Shown here: positions 47,250 to 59,239 of the stretch, one piece after another
Numbering within the stretch: the first letter of the stretch is position 1
Layout of the letters: each line of letters opens with the position of its first letter
Program-made: the position numbers and the translations under genes
Origin: Siphonodentalium dalli
Lineage: Eukaryota; Mollusca; Scaphopoda; Gadilida; Siphonodentaliidae
Reading direction: 5' to 3'
Length of the DNA: 64,000 nucleotides
Assembly (NCBI GenBank): GCA_032622095.1
Contig: CP136067.1
Coordinates: forward strand, 95,346,707 to 95,410,706
The notes under the pieces: generated by a model
Told to the model about the DNA's origin: nothing
Seen by the model: the letters and a program-made list of their open reading frames with translations, nothing else
Database searches by the model: none

Positions 47250-50200
47250 AAACCCTATTATGGTATATGAGTGTATGTGTTTGTAGAAAAAAAATGTGGC
47301 CTGGTTTATGACACAGTAGTTTTGGGTTGTGTATTTGGGTTTAGAAACAGTTTTAAGTGATTCAGAAAATATTTGAAAAAAATACTCTGTGGTCCTTGTA
47401 GTTTTGTTCTGATGAAGTCGTTTACAAATAGTATTAACACACGTGTGTTAGAATATGTCCAAGAGGTTCAAAAATTGTTTTTGAATATGCACATCACTGG
47501 AATTTTTTTTGTTAAGGATAAACCGTTATATATGGTCTCACATATATGACGTTTTTAGGTCTGTATAACGTACGGCTGTTTTTAGGATTTTGTCAAGTTA
47601 AATTACATTGAGTTTTTCTGTCAGTAAATTTGTAAATTTAATGTAGTGTTACAGTGCTCAGATATTCGACTGGAATAAACGTAGTTATTTCCGACAGTTT
47701 GTTTTAAGAGTCTTGTTGCGCCCAGAGAGAATTCTACCAGTTTTGGAAATATAGATTCATAAGGTCAATGGACATTCAGTCCTTAAAACATTAATGTCAA
47801 AACAAGTTCAGTGTGTTTGTTGTTAGCATCATTCAGCTTCATAATCTGTCACTCGCCTCTCGAATCAAGAAAATTTCAACACAAAATGTTCTCTTCGAAT
47901 GGGTGAGGCATAGTAAAATCTCAGGAAAAATCTCGGTTAAGATCGATTCAACACCAATTCACCACCTTTTATGCAACCTTGTGAATTAATAGACAAAGTT
48001 AATTAATAGACAAAGTTATATGTATATCATACCTATATATATATGACTTTAGCTGTAACAGTGAACTTTGAACACTTATTTTTCTAAGTTCTTAGTTAGA
48101 GGGCGATGAATTGATGTGTCAATGCATCTAACAAAAATGTTTTTTTTTAAACGTCTCTGAACCTAACATTCACTTCAATGAGATTAATCCCACTCGAAAG
48201 TATCTCTTATTTAAAAGAAATCCACCCTATCATTGGAATTATTCAGGTAATGTGTCAGCCCCCTGTTGTGTTAAAGTTATGTGAAACACTCCGGTCGAAT
48301 TGAGATTGAGAATAATCTTTCTCAAAATAGTTATTTGTTACGAATATTAATCCAAATTGACGATATACACCGTCATTCTTATATATTGATTAAAAGCAAT
48401 GACTCTCGAAGGCGAAATAATTTGTGTTAGATTATCGCCGATAGTTGCGTCCCGAATCGAGATGTAAATATTTACAATTGGGCGTAGTTCAAACGATGTT
48501 TTCTATGGAGTGGTATGGTCGATTTCTATTAAATGTTACACGATGTTATTAGAATGCTACATTCCCCAAGTCGGTATAGCGCCTGAGTACTAACTTATCA
48601 ATTTCACGCACCCGAACAAGTCCATAATATGTCTTTAAAGTGAATGATATATCCTGTTGTGGAGTGATATTTACTGTTGATGTGTTTACCGTTATAATTA
48701 TTCATGGATGTTAAGTTGATTTTTTCGCCCTCTCTCAGGCAAAATTTAATGAATGTCGGAAAATTATGGAAATGTGTCGTGCAAGTGGAGTCCGATGAAA
48801 GGAATTGATTATGTCTCAGCTGATCCAGGGTCAAAGACCGACAATGAGTTTCTTTGTTTAATTCAGTAAATCATGGTATTCTGAGGTCACATTTGATAAT
48901 TAGTTTGAGTGAACTTATAAATTAATGTAAAACCACCGTGTTCAATGTTGAAACTTATTTGTTATTGACATAACAATGGGTTGTTTTTGCTCAATATTAG
49001 GCAGTCATACAAGGGGACGCAAATTTCATAAATATTTAGTGATTCAGTAATTGAAATTTAGATTTTTGGAAAGGAAGGCAGTGGTCAATTAAATTAAATC
49101 ATATTAGCAGAAACAAATTTCAATGGTTCGCAGCTTAAGTATTTGAATTAATTTTCCAACGTGTGGTTTTTGCCATGATGTCTAGGGTGCATGCATGTCC
49201 CATTATGAACAAGTTAATACACACTTGGTTCCAGAAGAAGTTCCAAATAGGTGGTGGTATATCAAATGTAGGGCCCACAATTAGTTGTGGTAGATATTTA
49301 TACCTGCATCGAATGTAATGGACCTCATTACGACGTGAAGTAGTCGGATATGCGTTACTGGAGTGACAGTGGCAATCTCAGTGGACGATATTGACAGTGT
49401 TATGTATGTGGGCATTTCAATATATATAGCACGTTACTGCATGGGTTAAATATATCTAGGTCTTATAACCAAAGCCGTCATTTATTCTCGTGTATTCCAC
49501 TAACGCTCCCCCATACAAGCTTGTCATATACTAATAGCATCACCTGTAGACTGCATGCGGCACACCTCATCAGGTTTCATAGATTGTGCGCATGTGCAAG
49601 GTTGGCCGGGGAGAACAGAGTGGGTGCGTGGAGAGAAGGGAGTCAGAAGTGAGTTGAGGGTATAAGGAGAAGTTGTGAAGAGAAGTGAGGCGAGAGGAAG
49701 AAGTGAAATTAGATATACATTGTTAGTTGACGAGATGGAACGAGGACTAAATAATCTATTAATTAATAAATAAGGTACGTAATAATATAATTTCGGTAAG
49801 GGGGTTTTATTCTTAACTATTTTATAGTACTATTATAAAGTAATATTATGTACATCATGGGAAGTTTCTACCACATGTACGCGTAGATTTTGGATTTCAT
49901 TTACTGGTATTAACCGTATTAACCATAGTGGCTATATTTCATGTGCATCATTAACTAGTAAGCTTATTAGTTGCAAACGTTGATTATTTACACAATTATG
50001 CGTCAGCACTATATATGATACTATTGTGTCATCCACATACATTTGGAATAGACATATATATCTAACTAGGAGTCCAGTTTAGTTATATGTTTAATGTTAT
50101 ACATGTATATAGTATGTCAAATGCTACATCATGTTGATGCTGATCAAGGTACCTCCATATTGTGCAAACACTGTATCTCTTTAATAATTTGCTAAATGTG

Positions 50201-50600
50201 GGATTGTTCTGTGTCATTTCAGGTCGATCCATACCATTGCTTTCTGTTTGTGAATAAATTATATGTATACTGACAAATACGTTGCCATGTCGTAAATCTG
50301 CCCATCCGGACCCTCATCGGTCACATGTAGACAGAACAGTTTAAAATGTTCATTGCCTGAGATGTCGTCAGGATCTGCGTATATACTTGTACATATCTTT
50401 GGAATTATTTGAATGACAATTAGTGACAATCTAAACTAGCATTTTTCATGAGGACCCGTATAGCTGTTTGTAAAGCTTATGTAGTCAGCATGTGAAGTCA
50501 TGATATTAAGTAATGCGGGACAGTTGTATCATTACAATATTGTCAAGTTTTTTGTCATCTGACAAAACTCTGGGAAAACGATATGGGAGTTATATATCAC
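47250..50600. other. No gene recognised; one purine-rich tract
   Basis: This is long AT-rich sequence without a supported exon. A purine-biased tract (GAGAGAAGGGAGTCAGAAG style) lies at about 49610-49730. The minus-strand frame at 48604-48834 is not recognisable. Confidence 0.4.
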
Positions 50601-50604
50601 TCTG

Positions 50605-50710
50605 AGATGTGACCCTGTAAATTTATGATCACGTCAGCACAGGACACATCGATGATGATTCATGTGGCCAGAGGGGGTCGGACAATGAGATCATTCCCGG
50701 ACGCTCTATG
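50605..50710. repeat. Dispersed repeat, copy 2
   Basis: It is in the same orientation as 45930-46060, with about 75-80% similarity by eye. A run of 12 G residues follows further on, at about 50935-50946. Confidence 0.6.
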
Positions 50711-51126
50711 TTTGAACATATTTTATTTGACCCACTTTACATAATACATTTTATACATTGACAATTAGAATCTGAAAATATTATATGAGTTAATCAAAAG
50801 GGATGAGAGCACAAGCTATTTAACTTAGAATATTGCTCCTCTCCCTTAACAATATTGAAACGCATAATACAATTTATATATGGAATTATGTTGGACTCAA
50901 AGTTAGCTTATAGTTGGAATGTAGTACCTAAAACGGGGGGGGGGGTCGAGATTGATGGTGAGGTCTAAAGTGATTGGACATATATCAAGGAGGGGATGTA
51001 GGTCCTACGGCGAGCTGAGCCAAGTCTTTTGATAGCAATATGGGCGAATACATGAGATATAGGCTTATTTGGATTTTGAAGATTTTCCGTCAATGACATC
51101 TACCTGACGATGCAATGAACGTTTGC

Positions 51127-53110
51127 GTATTGCTAAAGAAATTATCATTTAGAGTGTTGGATAGGTTGCTTTGACCAAAGAGGACATCTTCAACCTATCA
51201 ACAAAAATTCCATTTAGCCAAAGCCGTTGGAGGAACAGTAAGCGACTTTCTTCAAATAATGAGCACTGGGAGCAAAAATGCAAGGTGTCTTCAATATAAA
51301 ACCCTCATTGACAGTGGGCTGTTATGGAAATATAGTTTCCAAGTTTATCAGAATTTAAATCGCTGCAGTTATTCCTTAGCTTGGTGCGCACGATGTTCCA
51401 CTTGCGAGAGCCTGAATTGAAGTATGGCGGCGGTTTTGGGGGAAAGATAGGCAATTTGTCATACATTAATTTCAATATGTCGGTTTTTATGCGATCAGTT
51501 GAACAATTTATTACCACTGCATTCCATTTGATTACCATCTCAGGCAGAAAGGTCGATTTAAAATGTTCTGTATTGGTGCGTTTCTGTAGGAATAATAATG
51601 GATATCGATGTGAGTAGGTAGATTGATCTTTAGCAAAAGTCGGCAAAAGTGTACTCAGGTAATTCGGAGCTTTACAAAGAATTATTTTCTGCCAAGTATT
51701 AAATTTATGGTGTTCGCGTCTGGTGTCAAGTGTAGGCCATCCTTGTTCAGTGAGGAGTTTTTCATTCGAAACAGATTTATTTAACCCACTATCAATTGTA
51801 GCGGCGTCGTAATGTATCCGATCAAGCAGTACAAGAAAAGTGTTCGGTGCGTGAGCCCAAATTACATCCCCGTAATCCATAAGTGACAAAATAAAGGTTT
51901 TGTACATACATTCCAAAGTTCGCCGATTAACTGTGAATTTCAATCCTCTCAGTTGCGATAGGCGAGATCTTACGCGTCCACACAAATTTCCTATTTGCTT
52001 GTCCCAATTGAGGTTAGGCTGAAAAACACACCAAGATGTCTATGTGTTTCGACCTGCTCGATTAACTGACCGTCCATTGCGACACTTAAAGTATTGTGAT
52101 TAGATGAAAAGGTAAAATTCATTATTTTTGTCTTAGAAGAGTTGAATTGTATACCAGCCATTGTTTGGACCACACATATATACTTTCTACGTCTGTTTGC
52201 AGGTTCTGTTCACATATGGCACTAGCGTCTTAGAATGTTGTAAAACACGTGTCGTCGGCGTACATACGCGTGAAAGAAACTAGGAAGAAAAAAGGCCCAA
52301 GGATCGATCCTTGGGGCACTCCGGCTTTCAGTTGCAGGGGACTCGAAAATGTTTGTCCAACAATTACTCTTTGTGTCCTGTTAGATAAATAATTTTGAAT
52401 CCAGGTCAGAAGTCGTCCGTTGACTCCACATTGTTCAATCTTAAATAACAACCCCTTGTGCCAGACTCGTTCAAAAGCCTTGGAAATATCGCAAAAAATA
52501 GCACATGTACACAATTTCTGATCTAGAGCCTTACACAAGGAGTGTAGTATTTCCAGCAGCTGGTATAGTGTGCTGTGGCCAGAAATGAAACCGGACTGAT
52601 AACCATATATTAATCCGTTGTTAAAGAAATGTTTGGAAAGGTATTTCAATGCCACTTTTTCAAAAATCTTTCTAAGAACGGATAAAACTGAGATTGGTCG
52701 GTAATTGTCAATAGCGGATCGGTCATTCTTTTTATGAATTGGAATAACATTCACCTGTTTCCAAGAATCGGGAAAGCATCCCGATTCAAATGACATTAAA
52801 AATAAAATGCGAAGAGGGACTACCACTCGGTCAATCATTCCTTGTAACATGCGAATGGTAATTCCGTCGTGACCGTGTGCTTTATTTGGTTTGGTCGATT
52901 GTATGGCGTCGGTGATATCATCGATCATGACAGGTAAATTGGATATGTTATTATCACATTTTTTTTCGGAAAATTGGAAGCTTGCATTTAGAATTGTCGA
53001 TATCTGAATTAGCAAAAAAAATTTCATTAAGGACACAGGCTTTGGAATCGTGATCAAACACCAAATTTCCGCTGCTGTTTCGTTGTAACACTTTCGAATG
53101 TTACACGGCG
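51127..53110 (-). pseudogene. CR1/Jockey-type LINE, reverse transcriptase to C-terminus
   Basis: Minus-strand blocks in order are NEIFFANSDID, KPNKAHGHDGITIRML, VNVIPIHKK, YRPISVLSVLRKIFEK, FCDISKAFERVWHKGLL, AGVPQGSILGP, YADDT, ETHRHLGVFFS, MCGRVRSRLSQLRGLKF, RIHYDAATIDSGLNKSV, TLDTRREHHKF and a cysteine-rich end. About 10-15 residues are missing between the GVPQGS and YADD blocks. Frameshifts fall near 52020, 52150 and 52960. In the C-terminal knuckle one expected cysteine codon reads TGA (51316-51318). No endonuclease domain lies upstream, so the copy is 5'-truncated. The catalytic aspartates themselves survive. Confidence 0.85.
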
Positions 53111-53580
53111 TAAGTAAGGTTAATTTAGAAGTCAATGCCCTCACTCAAATATCCATAATTTTTGCGTAGGAAACTAACCCAAGATGAAATAGTCTATGCT
53201 ATTTCATCACGGGCTAGTGGTCCCATAAGGAATATATTATATCCACCTGTTTGGAGGGCCACTACACGTTGATCCAATCACATGGCGACACCTCAGTTAC
53301 ACGTGGATCCAATCACATGGCGACACCTCAGTTGAGCTAGGGCGTTGGCATTTATCAGCATATAGACTGTCAGAGTCCACTCATTCTCACTCTTGCTTCG
53401 AACGTATAACAGAGAGCGATAATGCTATTGTGTTATTCTACGTGACTGCCTGCCTGATGTTAACATGTAAATACTTGTATAATATTATTAAGCAGGACGC
53501 TTCCTGGAATTCTGGGACATGGATGTGCAGGCAGTCACGGGGAAGGAGAGAAGGAAAGAAGGAAGGAACGCAGATATGAG

Positions 53581-53953
53581 GTGGAACCGTATATTACCAA
53601 TACCAAATCTGCTGACGCGAGAACTCTCTTCACAAGGTTACGCGTAAGTAATCACAAGATTGAGAAGGGACGACACAAACAGCCCCCGTCAGATATAGAG
53701 GATAGAATATGTCCTGTCTGTAGGACAAACTCGGTTGAGACCGAATCACACTTTGTTATGTATTGTCCGGCATACGAAAACATTCGCATTAGTTGCTTCG
53801 CAGCAATAGGCGAGTATATAACCGATTTCCACTGAATGACAGAAGACAATAAATTTAATTATATAATGGAAAATAGGCGCATTGATACCATAAATATCAT
53901 ATGGGACATGATCCGGTCCTTCTTTGAAAAACGGCAGATTTTATCAAGTGCAT
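53581..53953 (+). pseudogene. C-terminal tail of a second LINE protein, plus strand
   Basis: The frame reads LFTRLRVSNHKIEKGRH, then ICPVCRTNSVETESHFVMYC, then after an in-frame TGA (53833-53835) NKFNYIMENRRIDTINII and FFEKR, ending at TAA. R.R...H....G then C-x2-C...H....C is the C-terminal zinc-knuckle of many non-LTR retrotransposon proteins, and K(F)..IM...R is the usual trailing helix. It is a dead 3' fragment, pointing away from the minus-strand LINE at 51-53 kb. Confidence 0.7.
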
Positions 53954-53959
53954 AATAAT

Positions 53960-54780
53960 TATAAGAACAACTTGTGAGTGAGTATGCTGAATATAAATTT
54001 TGACTTAGTCGGGTTTTATTTAATTCATGCGATTATTGTATATGTATGTTTTATATTAGATGTTATATGCTTGCAACTGCCCATTGAGGTGTTATTGCAA
54101 TACAATCTTGTATCTTGCATGATAATGCAAAATTGGATCGTAACTGATTACTGTCTGCATTGTATTTTATCTATGTCTTCTTGTAATTACAATACGTTCC
54201 AATATTCGGAACAAACCCTGGAAAGTTCTAATTTGTATATAGTGTATATACGTTTTCTCATGTACCATGTATACTGGCTTACTTACTTACTTACTCTCCC
54301 AAATACCATATCTACAACATAATGTATATACAATATTTGACAAAACAGACACGCACAATCGAATCGTTCCCTTAAAGGGACTCACGGACTAAACAATGGG
54401 GTTCATGCGGAAAACACATGTTTTAAAAGTATGTAAACTATCATCAACAAGAACTTTAAAAAAATGGATCGACTTTGTTCTAATTATCATTATTAATAAC
54501 TCTCAAAAAAACTAAAATTTGCATATTGTGAAATAATTGTTGTGTAAACATTATTGATATACATGTACAGTGGCATTACCGATCAATGTCCAATTAATCA
54601 CACAGTTTAGTCAAAACTCGACATTAAACATTGCAAATTGTCAAAGCATTGAGATCCTAAAAATAATATTTAGACTTATATAAATTATGTGAACTTACTA
54701 CACGATTAGCAACGTTTGTTTGCAATTCACTGTAACACTTCATTTTGTATATAACAATGGTTTCAACGGTATGTTCAGAC
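53960..54780. other. No gene recognised
   Basis: This is AT-rich DNA with a short CTTACTTACTTACT run near 54278-54295, possibly the 3' end microsatellite of the LINE tail upstream. The plus-strand frame at 53978-54322 is hydrophobic because of AT-richness and is not recognisable. Confidence 0.3.
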
Positions 54781-54782
54781 GA

Positions 54783-55167
54783 TGGCAAGTTTGCACGCTA
54801 TATTTTTGCTGGCATTTCGTCATAGAAAACCACATGGTGCCAGATTATGAACGGAAACATGAACATAGCATGCACCTTTACCAAAGCGAAAGACGTGAGA
54901 AATAAAATGTATGTAGTTCCACTTGTAACGGTGCTACTGGAATTTGCCTTCAAATACCTGTATGATTTATTCTTGCGAGATAATTGCATACTATTTACAG
55001 GCAACTTCCGGTAGCATCGCTACATCAGGTGAAACTACATATATTTTACTTCGGACGTAGTTAGCTGTGGTACGGATGCAGTTTATATGCTTGTTTCCGT
55101 TCATAGTCTGGCACCATATCGTTTTCTTCGACAAAATGCCTGCAAACCACGCCGTGCAAACTTGCCA
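54783..55167. mobile_element. Inverted-repeat element of 385 bp
   Basis: The arms begin TGGCAAGTTTGCACG and end CGTGCAAACTTGCCA. They also share GGTGCCAGA[TC]TATGAACGG in opposite orientation, and the centre contains GGTGCTACTGG and CCGGTAGCATCG. A partial arm recurs at 62705-62815. The open frames here are shadows. Confidence 0.8.
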
Positions 55168-55325
55168 GTGAATGAACGTACCCCATAAGTTCTATATTGG
55201 AAAACTGACAATAATTAATACGAGTATAACGTTTATCAATTTCTCAAGTCAAGTTCTTCATAGTGGTGTTTTATAAATATATATTTTATACATTTACCCA
55301 CTGCGAGTGTCTTGGGGCCATTTAA

Positions 55326-56339
55326 AGGTACTCAATCCGATCTGACGCTTATAAATTACTATTTCTTTGGCTTCGGGGGTAAAAAATATTGTATTCGATT
55401 CGAGGAACCTACCCGTCAAAGCTCGTGGTGATCAGATATCGATTTTTGGAGTTAATTATTTCAATTGTTTCTAGCCCAGAAACTCGTGTTCAAACAGATT
55501 CAAACGGACGTTCTGGTTGATAAATATAGAATATGTAGCGAGTGTCTTCGCTTAAATTGTCTATGTCCGTGAGGGGGTTTTGAGCATCTATTGGACGAGA
55601 CTCTGCGGCGACATTAGCTACATATTTTATTTATCCATCGCACAAAACTGCCTTTTGTGAGGTAAATCTGTCATTTTCCTCAGTTTGACATTCGTTACTT
55701 CGATGACGCCATTACATTTATTAGGTCAAGCAAACCAATTAACATTCATGACGTGGGAAAACCGGAGTGCAGCTTAGAGCGAAATAGTTCGTTGGCATTT
55801 TTACATTTATTATAAGCAGACCTTGTTCTGAGGATTTATAGATGTTTTAGAGCTAAAACATATATCATTTTACGAATTATTTTAGTGAATTATACACGAT
55901 AAAAACGTTCTGTAATCACAATGACGTCATTAAGGCCGGTTGACGTCCCTAGTTACCTGCGCAATTTGCATATCAAATTACGTCATACAAGTAGTACTAG
56001 CCTAATAAAGCTACGTTGACATAATAAAGCTACATTGACGTAATAAATGTAACGTTTATTAGGCAGGCTTTATGTAGTCAATAGACGTAGCGAGCGGTGG
56101 ATAAAGATGGATAACTCTAAAATTAAGTAGTTATCCATCTTTATCTGCCACAACGTCCGTTTGAACCTGTTTGAACACGAGTTTCTGGGCTAGAAATAAT
56201 TGAAATAATTAACTGCAAAAATCGATATCTGACCACTCTGAGTTTTGACGGGTAGGTTCCTCGACTCGAATCAAATATTTGTTTTCTCCCGAAGCCAAAG
56301 AAATAGTAATTTAGGAGCGTCTGATCGGATTGAGTACCT
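55326..56339. mobile_element. 1-kb foldback element with TTAA flanks, arms about 190 bp
   Basis: TTAA lies on both sides (55322-55325, 56340-56343), with ends AGGTACTCAATCCGATC and GATCGGATTGAGTACCT. The arms 55326-55519 and 56150-56339 are about 90% complementary and include CTTTGGCTTCGGG and AGCCCAGAAACTCGTG. The centre holds small direct repeats (AATAAAGCTACRTTGAC). There is no transposase. It is related to 22765-23249. Confidence 0.85.
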
Positions 56340-56489
56340 TTAATCTATGTCTGCACGCCACAACCTTTTTACGGGAAATATTATCACCAACCGAATCACG
56401 GTATGTGGTCTATAATTTGGAGATTTAGACTGATAAAAATGTATATCTTCACTGTCTCGTCCGTCAAGCATAACATACATAGATTATAT

Positions 56490-56590
56490 CTAATTCATTA
56501 ACCGAGTGCACTAAATTCGTCAAAGCTCGGCTCGAATCGAATTTAGTGGACGAGGTTAATAAATTTCGTATACAATTGCGAAGAAATCCC
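56490..56590. repeat. Foldback hairpin, diverged member
   Basis: CATTAACC and GCACTAAATTCG at the left pair with CGAATTTAGTGG and GGTTAATAAA at the right, around a loop with AAAGCTCGGCTCG. It has the same layout and part of the same sequence (CGAATTTAGTG, GAGG/CTCGG) as 26461-26611. Confidence 0.55.
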
Positions 56591-57412
56591 TTTTATCACA
56601 TAATCACATTTTAGAAAGGAAAAAATGTTCCCGAAACTGTTGGGGTTAAAGACACGGTTGGCCTTGGCGGTGGGTATCCTGTGAAAATATCTCCACCTGT
56701 CAAAAACCGCCACAAACAGAAAGAACATCAAAATGTAGATAGACTGTGTCCGTATACAAATAAGAACTATCGCATAAACAGTATGTTATGGTCATATGTT
56801 TGACCATTGTTATGTAAACAAAAGCATAAAAAGTTACTTTTCTGGTGTTTGTTTATATTATGATGGTAAACATAAAGAGCGTTTTTTGTTGGTGAATACC
56901 TGATATGGAACTAATAAAGAGCGTTTATGCCATGTGTGTGTGATTAGCCAGTAGCATTGTGATGTCTGCTGTAACACAATCAGGCTCTTGCTTAGGTAAA
57001 ATATAGTAGGTCTGTATGATAACACGCTGTTTACGCGATGGTCATGGTATATATGAACGGAACTGTATGCGTTTTAATGTTTTTTCAGTTTACGGTGTTT
57101 GGAACAAATATGAATATTTTCGGCAATTAAGGCCGCACGTGCCTTTAAAGACATTTAATATTGATTTCCTATGACAACCATAGAGGAAGTAAAGACATCT
57201 TCAAGTCTGCCATAAAATAGTCATCATTAAATAAGGCCGCTGTTTAACACAACCATTGGACATGATTTATCGCCACACCGTGTATAATAATATAGTCTGG
57301 TATTGCTTAACGGGACAAGTTTGAAGATTGAAATAAAAACTATCAACATCTAAAACAGTGATATGGCCTTAGTTGCTGAAAGCGACATTAAACCCCAATC
57401 AATCAATCTAAC

Positions 57413-57487
57413 GTTCCAGAAATTGAATTCAAAATACTTTATGTCTGGTTTATCTGTATGTACTGCAATATATACAGTCTTCGCTCT
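57413..57487 (-). pseudogene. Decayed tandem copy of a DBH-like exon segment
   Basis: The minus-strand sequence reads AKTVYIAVHTDKPDIKYFEF, clearly derived from the end of the exon at 57649-57819 (AQTVYFID...PDIKYFDF). The donor here is GTTAGA instead of GTAAGT. The first half of the exon is missing, replaced by AAC/AAT microsatellite (57490-57530). The downstream flanks of both copies also match (GGGGTTTA and a GGCCATAT piece), so exon plus adjacent intron was duplicated in tandem about 215 bp apart. Confidence 0.65.
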
Positions 57488-57648
57488 CACCAACAACAAC
57501 ACCAATAATAACAACACCAACAACAACAATAAAAATATTATGACCATTACCGTGATTCAGTCGTGATATGGCCTGGCTGCTAAAACGACGGTAAACCCCA
57601 TCTAAACAACCAAACCATGATCATTAACATCATCAATGGAACACTTAC

Positions 57649-57819
57649 ATTCAGAGAAGTGAAATCGAAGTACTTGATGTCTGGGGTATCTGGCAGCTCG
57701 GGCATTGGTGCATCAATGAAGTATACAGTCTGCGCTCCCATGATGATGTGTTGTTCAAGACCGGTAATATCAGCCGGGTCCTCAGCTCCCATCGACCAGA
57801 GGGCGTACACCCCGTCTAT
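57649..57819 (-). CDS. DBH-like (MOXD1-type) monooxygenase, internal exon after the DOMON core
   Basis: This 57-codon exon in phase 0-0 has acceptor GCACAG at 57820 and donor GTAAGT at 57648. It reads IDGVYALWSMGAEDPAD, then GLEQHIIMGAQTVYFID, then PDIKYFDFTSLN. It matches the part of DBH-family proteins that links the DOMON domain to the copper domains (IT.DT.RVIWA.G..DP, then a 'GLE.H...G....L.D' stretch, then 'FD.T..N'). The family hydroxylates substrates such as dopamine using copper and ascorbate, in the secretory pathway or ER. It joins in frame to the exon at 62843-62992. The following copper-binding exons (HHM and HxH motifs) were not found in the window. Confidence 0.7.
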
Positions 57820-57835
57820 CTGTGCAATTCAATAT

Positions 57836-58046
57836 ATTATATTTTCATCAACTTTTTACGTCAAAATATAAATCATTTATTATATTTTCATCAACCTTTT
57901 ACGTCAAAATATAAATCATTTAATATATTTTCATCAACTTTTTACGTCAAAATATAAATCATTTATTATATTTTCATCAACTTTTTACGTCAAAATATAA
58001 ATAATTTATTATATTTTCTTCGACTTGTTACGTCAAAATATAAATC
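57836..58046. repeat. 43-bp minisatellite, about 4.9 copies
   Basis: The unit ATTTTCATCAACTTTTTACG plus TCAAAATATAAATCATTTATTAT is repeated with few changes. It lies in the intron of the DBH-like gene, immediately upstream of the exon at 57649-57819, and replaces what would normally be the polypyrimidine region. Confidence 0.9.
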
Positions 58047-58259
58047 ACATCCGCACTCCCAAAGACCGAACATTTTATCCTATTCTCAAAATGTTCTCCT
58101 ATACTCTCATGACGTCAATATTTGCGTCATTCGGTATCCTCGTGCGTTATTTTAACATAAATGGCTGGCGATGCCGTGGCTTTATGAACGTATTAGGTCT
58201 AACCGCGTGTTTCATTGTGGTCTTGGTGTGGGTCGTAACAAACTGGTATAGAATAATCA

Positions 58260-58408
58260 CAACAGTAAACTGTTCCGAGTAGCGTACGGGTTTTCTCCTC
58301 TCGTGAGATGCGGGGATTATTTTCACTTGGCTAACGCCTCGTAAAAATAATCCTCCGCATCTCAATCGAGGAGAAAAACCGCACGCAACTCAGAACAGTT
58401 AACTATTG
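58260..58408. mobile_element. Hairpin MITE of 149 bp
   Basis: AACTGTTC[CT]GAGT, GGTTTTTCTCCTC and GAGATGCGG occur in both arms in opposite orientation, around a loop near 58330-58342. The stem is almost complete over its whole length. It lies in the DBH-like intron. Confidence 0.85.
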
Positions 58409-58443
58409 TCCCTATATCCCCACTCACTGAAGACCGAGCATGA

Positions 58444-58871
58444 TATCCTACTCTCAAAATGTTATCCTACTGTCAAAATGTTATCCTACTCTCAAAATAT
58501 TATCCTACTCTCAAAATGTTATCCTACTCTCAAAATGTTATCCTACAATCAAAATGTTATCCTACACTCAAAATGTTATCCTACTCTCAAAATGTTATCC
58601 TACTCTCAAAATGTTATCCTACTCTCAAAATGTTATCCTACTCTCAAAATGTTATCCTACTCTCAAAATGTTATCCCACTCTCAAAATGTTATCCTACTC
58701 TCAAAATGTTATCCTACTCTCAAGATGTTATCATACTCTCAAAATGTTATCCCACTCTCAAAATGTTATCCTACTCTCAAAATGTTATCCTACTCTCAAA
58801 ATGTTATCATACTCTCAAAATGTTATCCTACTCTCAAAATGTTATCCTACTCTCAATGTTATCCTACTCTC
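58444..58871 (+). repeat. 19-bp minisatellite, about 22 copies
   Basis: The unit is ATCCTACTCTCAAAATGTT. All three plus-strand frames are open because the unit contains no stop, which creates spurious 150-180 codon frames. A diverged, unexpanded version of the same locus lies at about 58044-58250, where only about two degenerate units are present between matching flanks. Confidence 0.95.
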
Positions 58872-58966
58872 AGAAATGCGCCATGAGGTCAATGTTTGCG
58901 TCATTCGGTATCCGTGCGCGTTATTTTAACGGATATGGCTGGTGATGTTGTTGTTTTAAGAGCATA

Positions 58967-59178
58967 CAGTAATGCTCTAATTAATCGACCTCTTAACCAC
59001 AACAGAATTATGTGTAACTTTTCAGGATTTAGTCGGAAATATGGGTTGTTGTTATCCCACTCTCAAAATGTTATCCTACTGTCAAAATGTTAACAACAAG
59101 CCATATTTCCGACTAAATCCTGAAAAGTTACCCATAATTCTGCTGTGGTTAAGAGGTCGATTAATTAGAGCATTATTG
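58967..59178. mobile_element. MITE with 88-bp arms whose loop holds two 19-bp minisatellite units
   Basis: The ends CAGTAATGCTCTAATTAATC and GATTAATTAGAGCATTATTG are flanked by TA on both sides (58965-58966, 59179-59180). The arms are near-perfect complements. The loop (about 59052-59090) is made of two units of the 19-bp repeat that forms the array at 58444-58871. TA target and CAGT-type ends suggest Tc1/mariner mobilisation. Confidence 0.85.
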
Positions 59179-59239
59179 TATTATATGTATAACCGTGTGT
59201 TTAAGTGTGGTCTGGGTCATGCGATAGAGTGTAATGACA

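Noticed and set aside
58406-58945. Long overlapping plus-strand open frames (148-179 codons) with periodic MLSYSQNV-type sequence
   Set aside because: They arise from a 19-bp minisatellite without stop codons. All three frames are open, which is not expected for a real protein.
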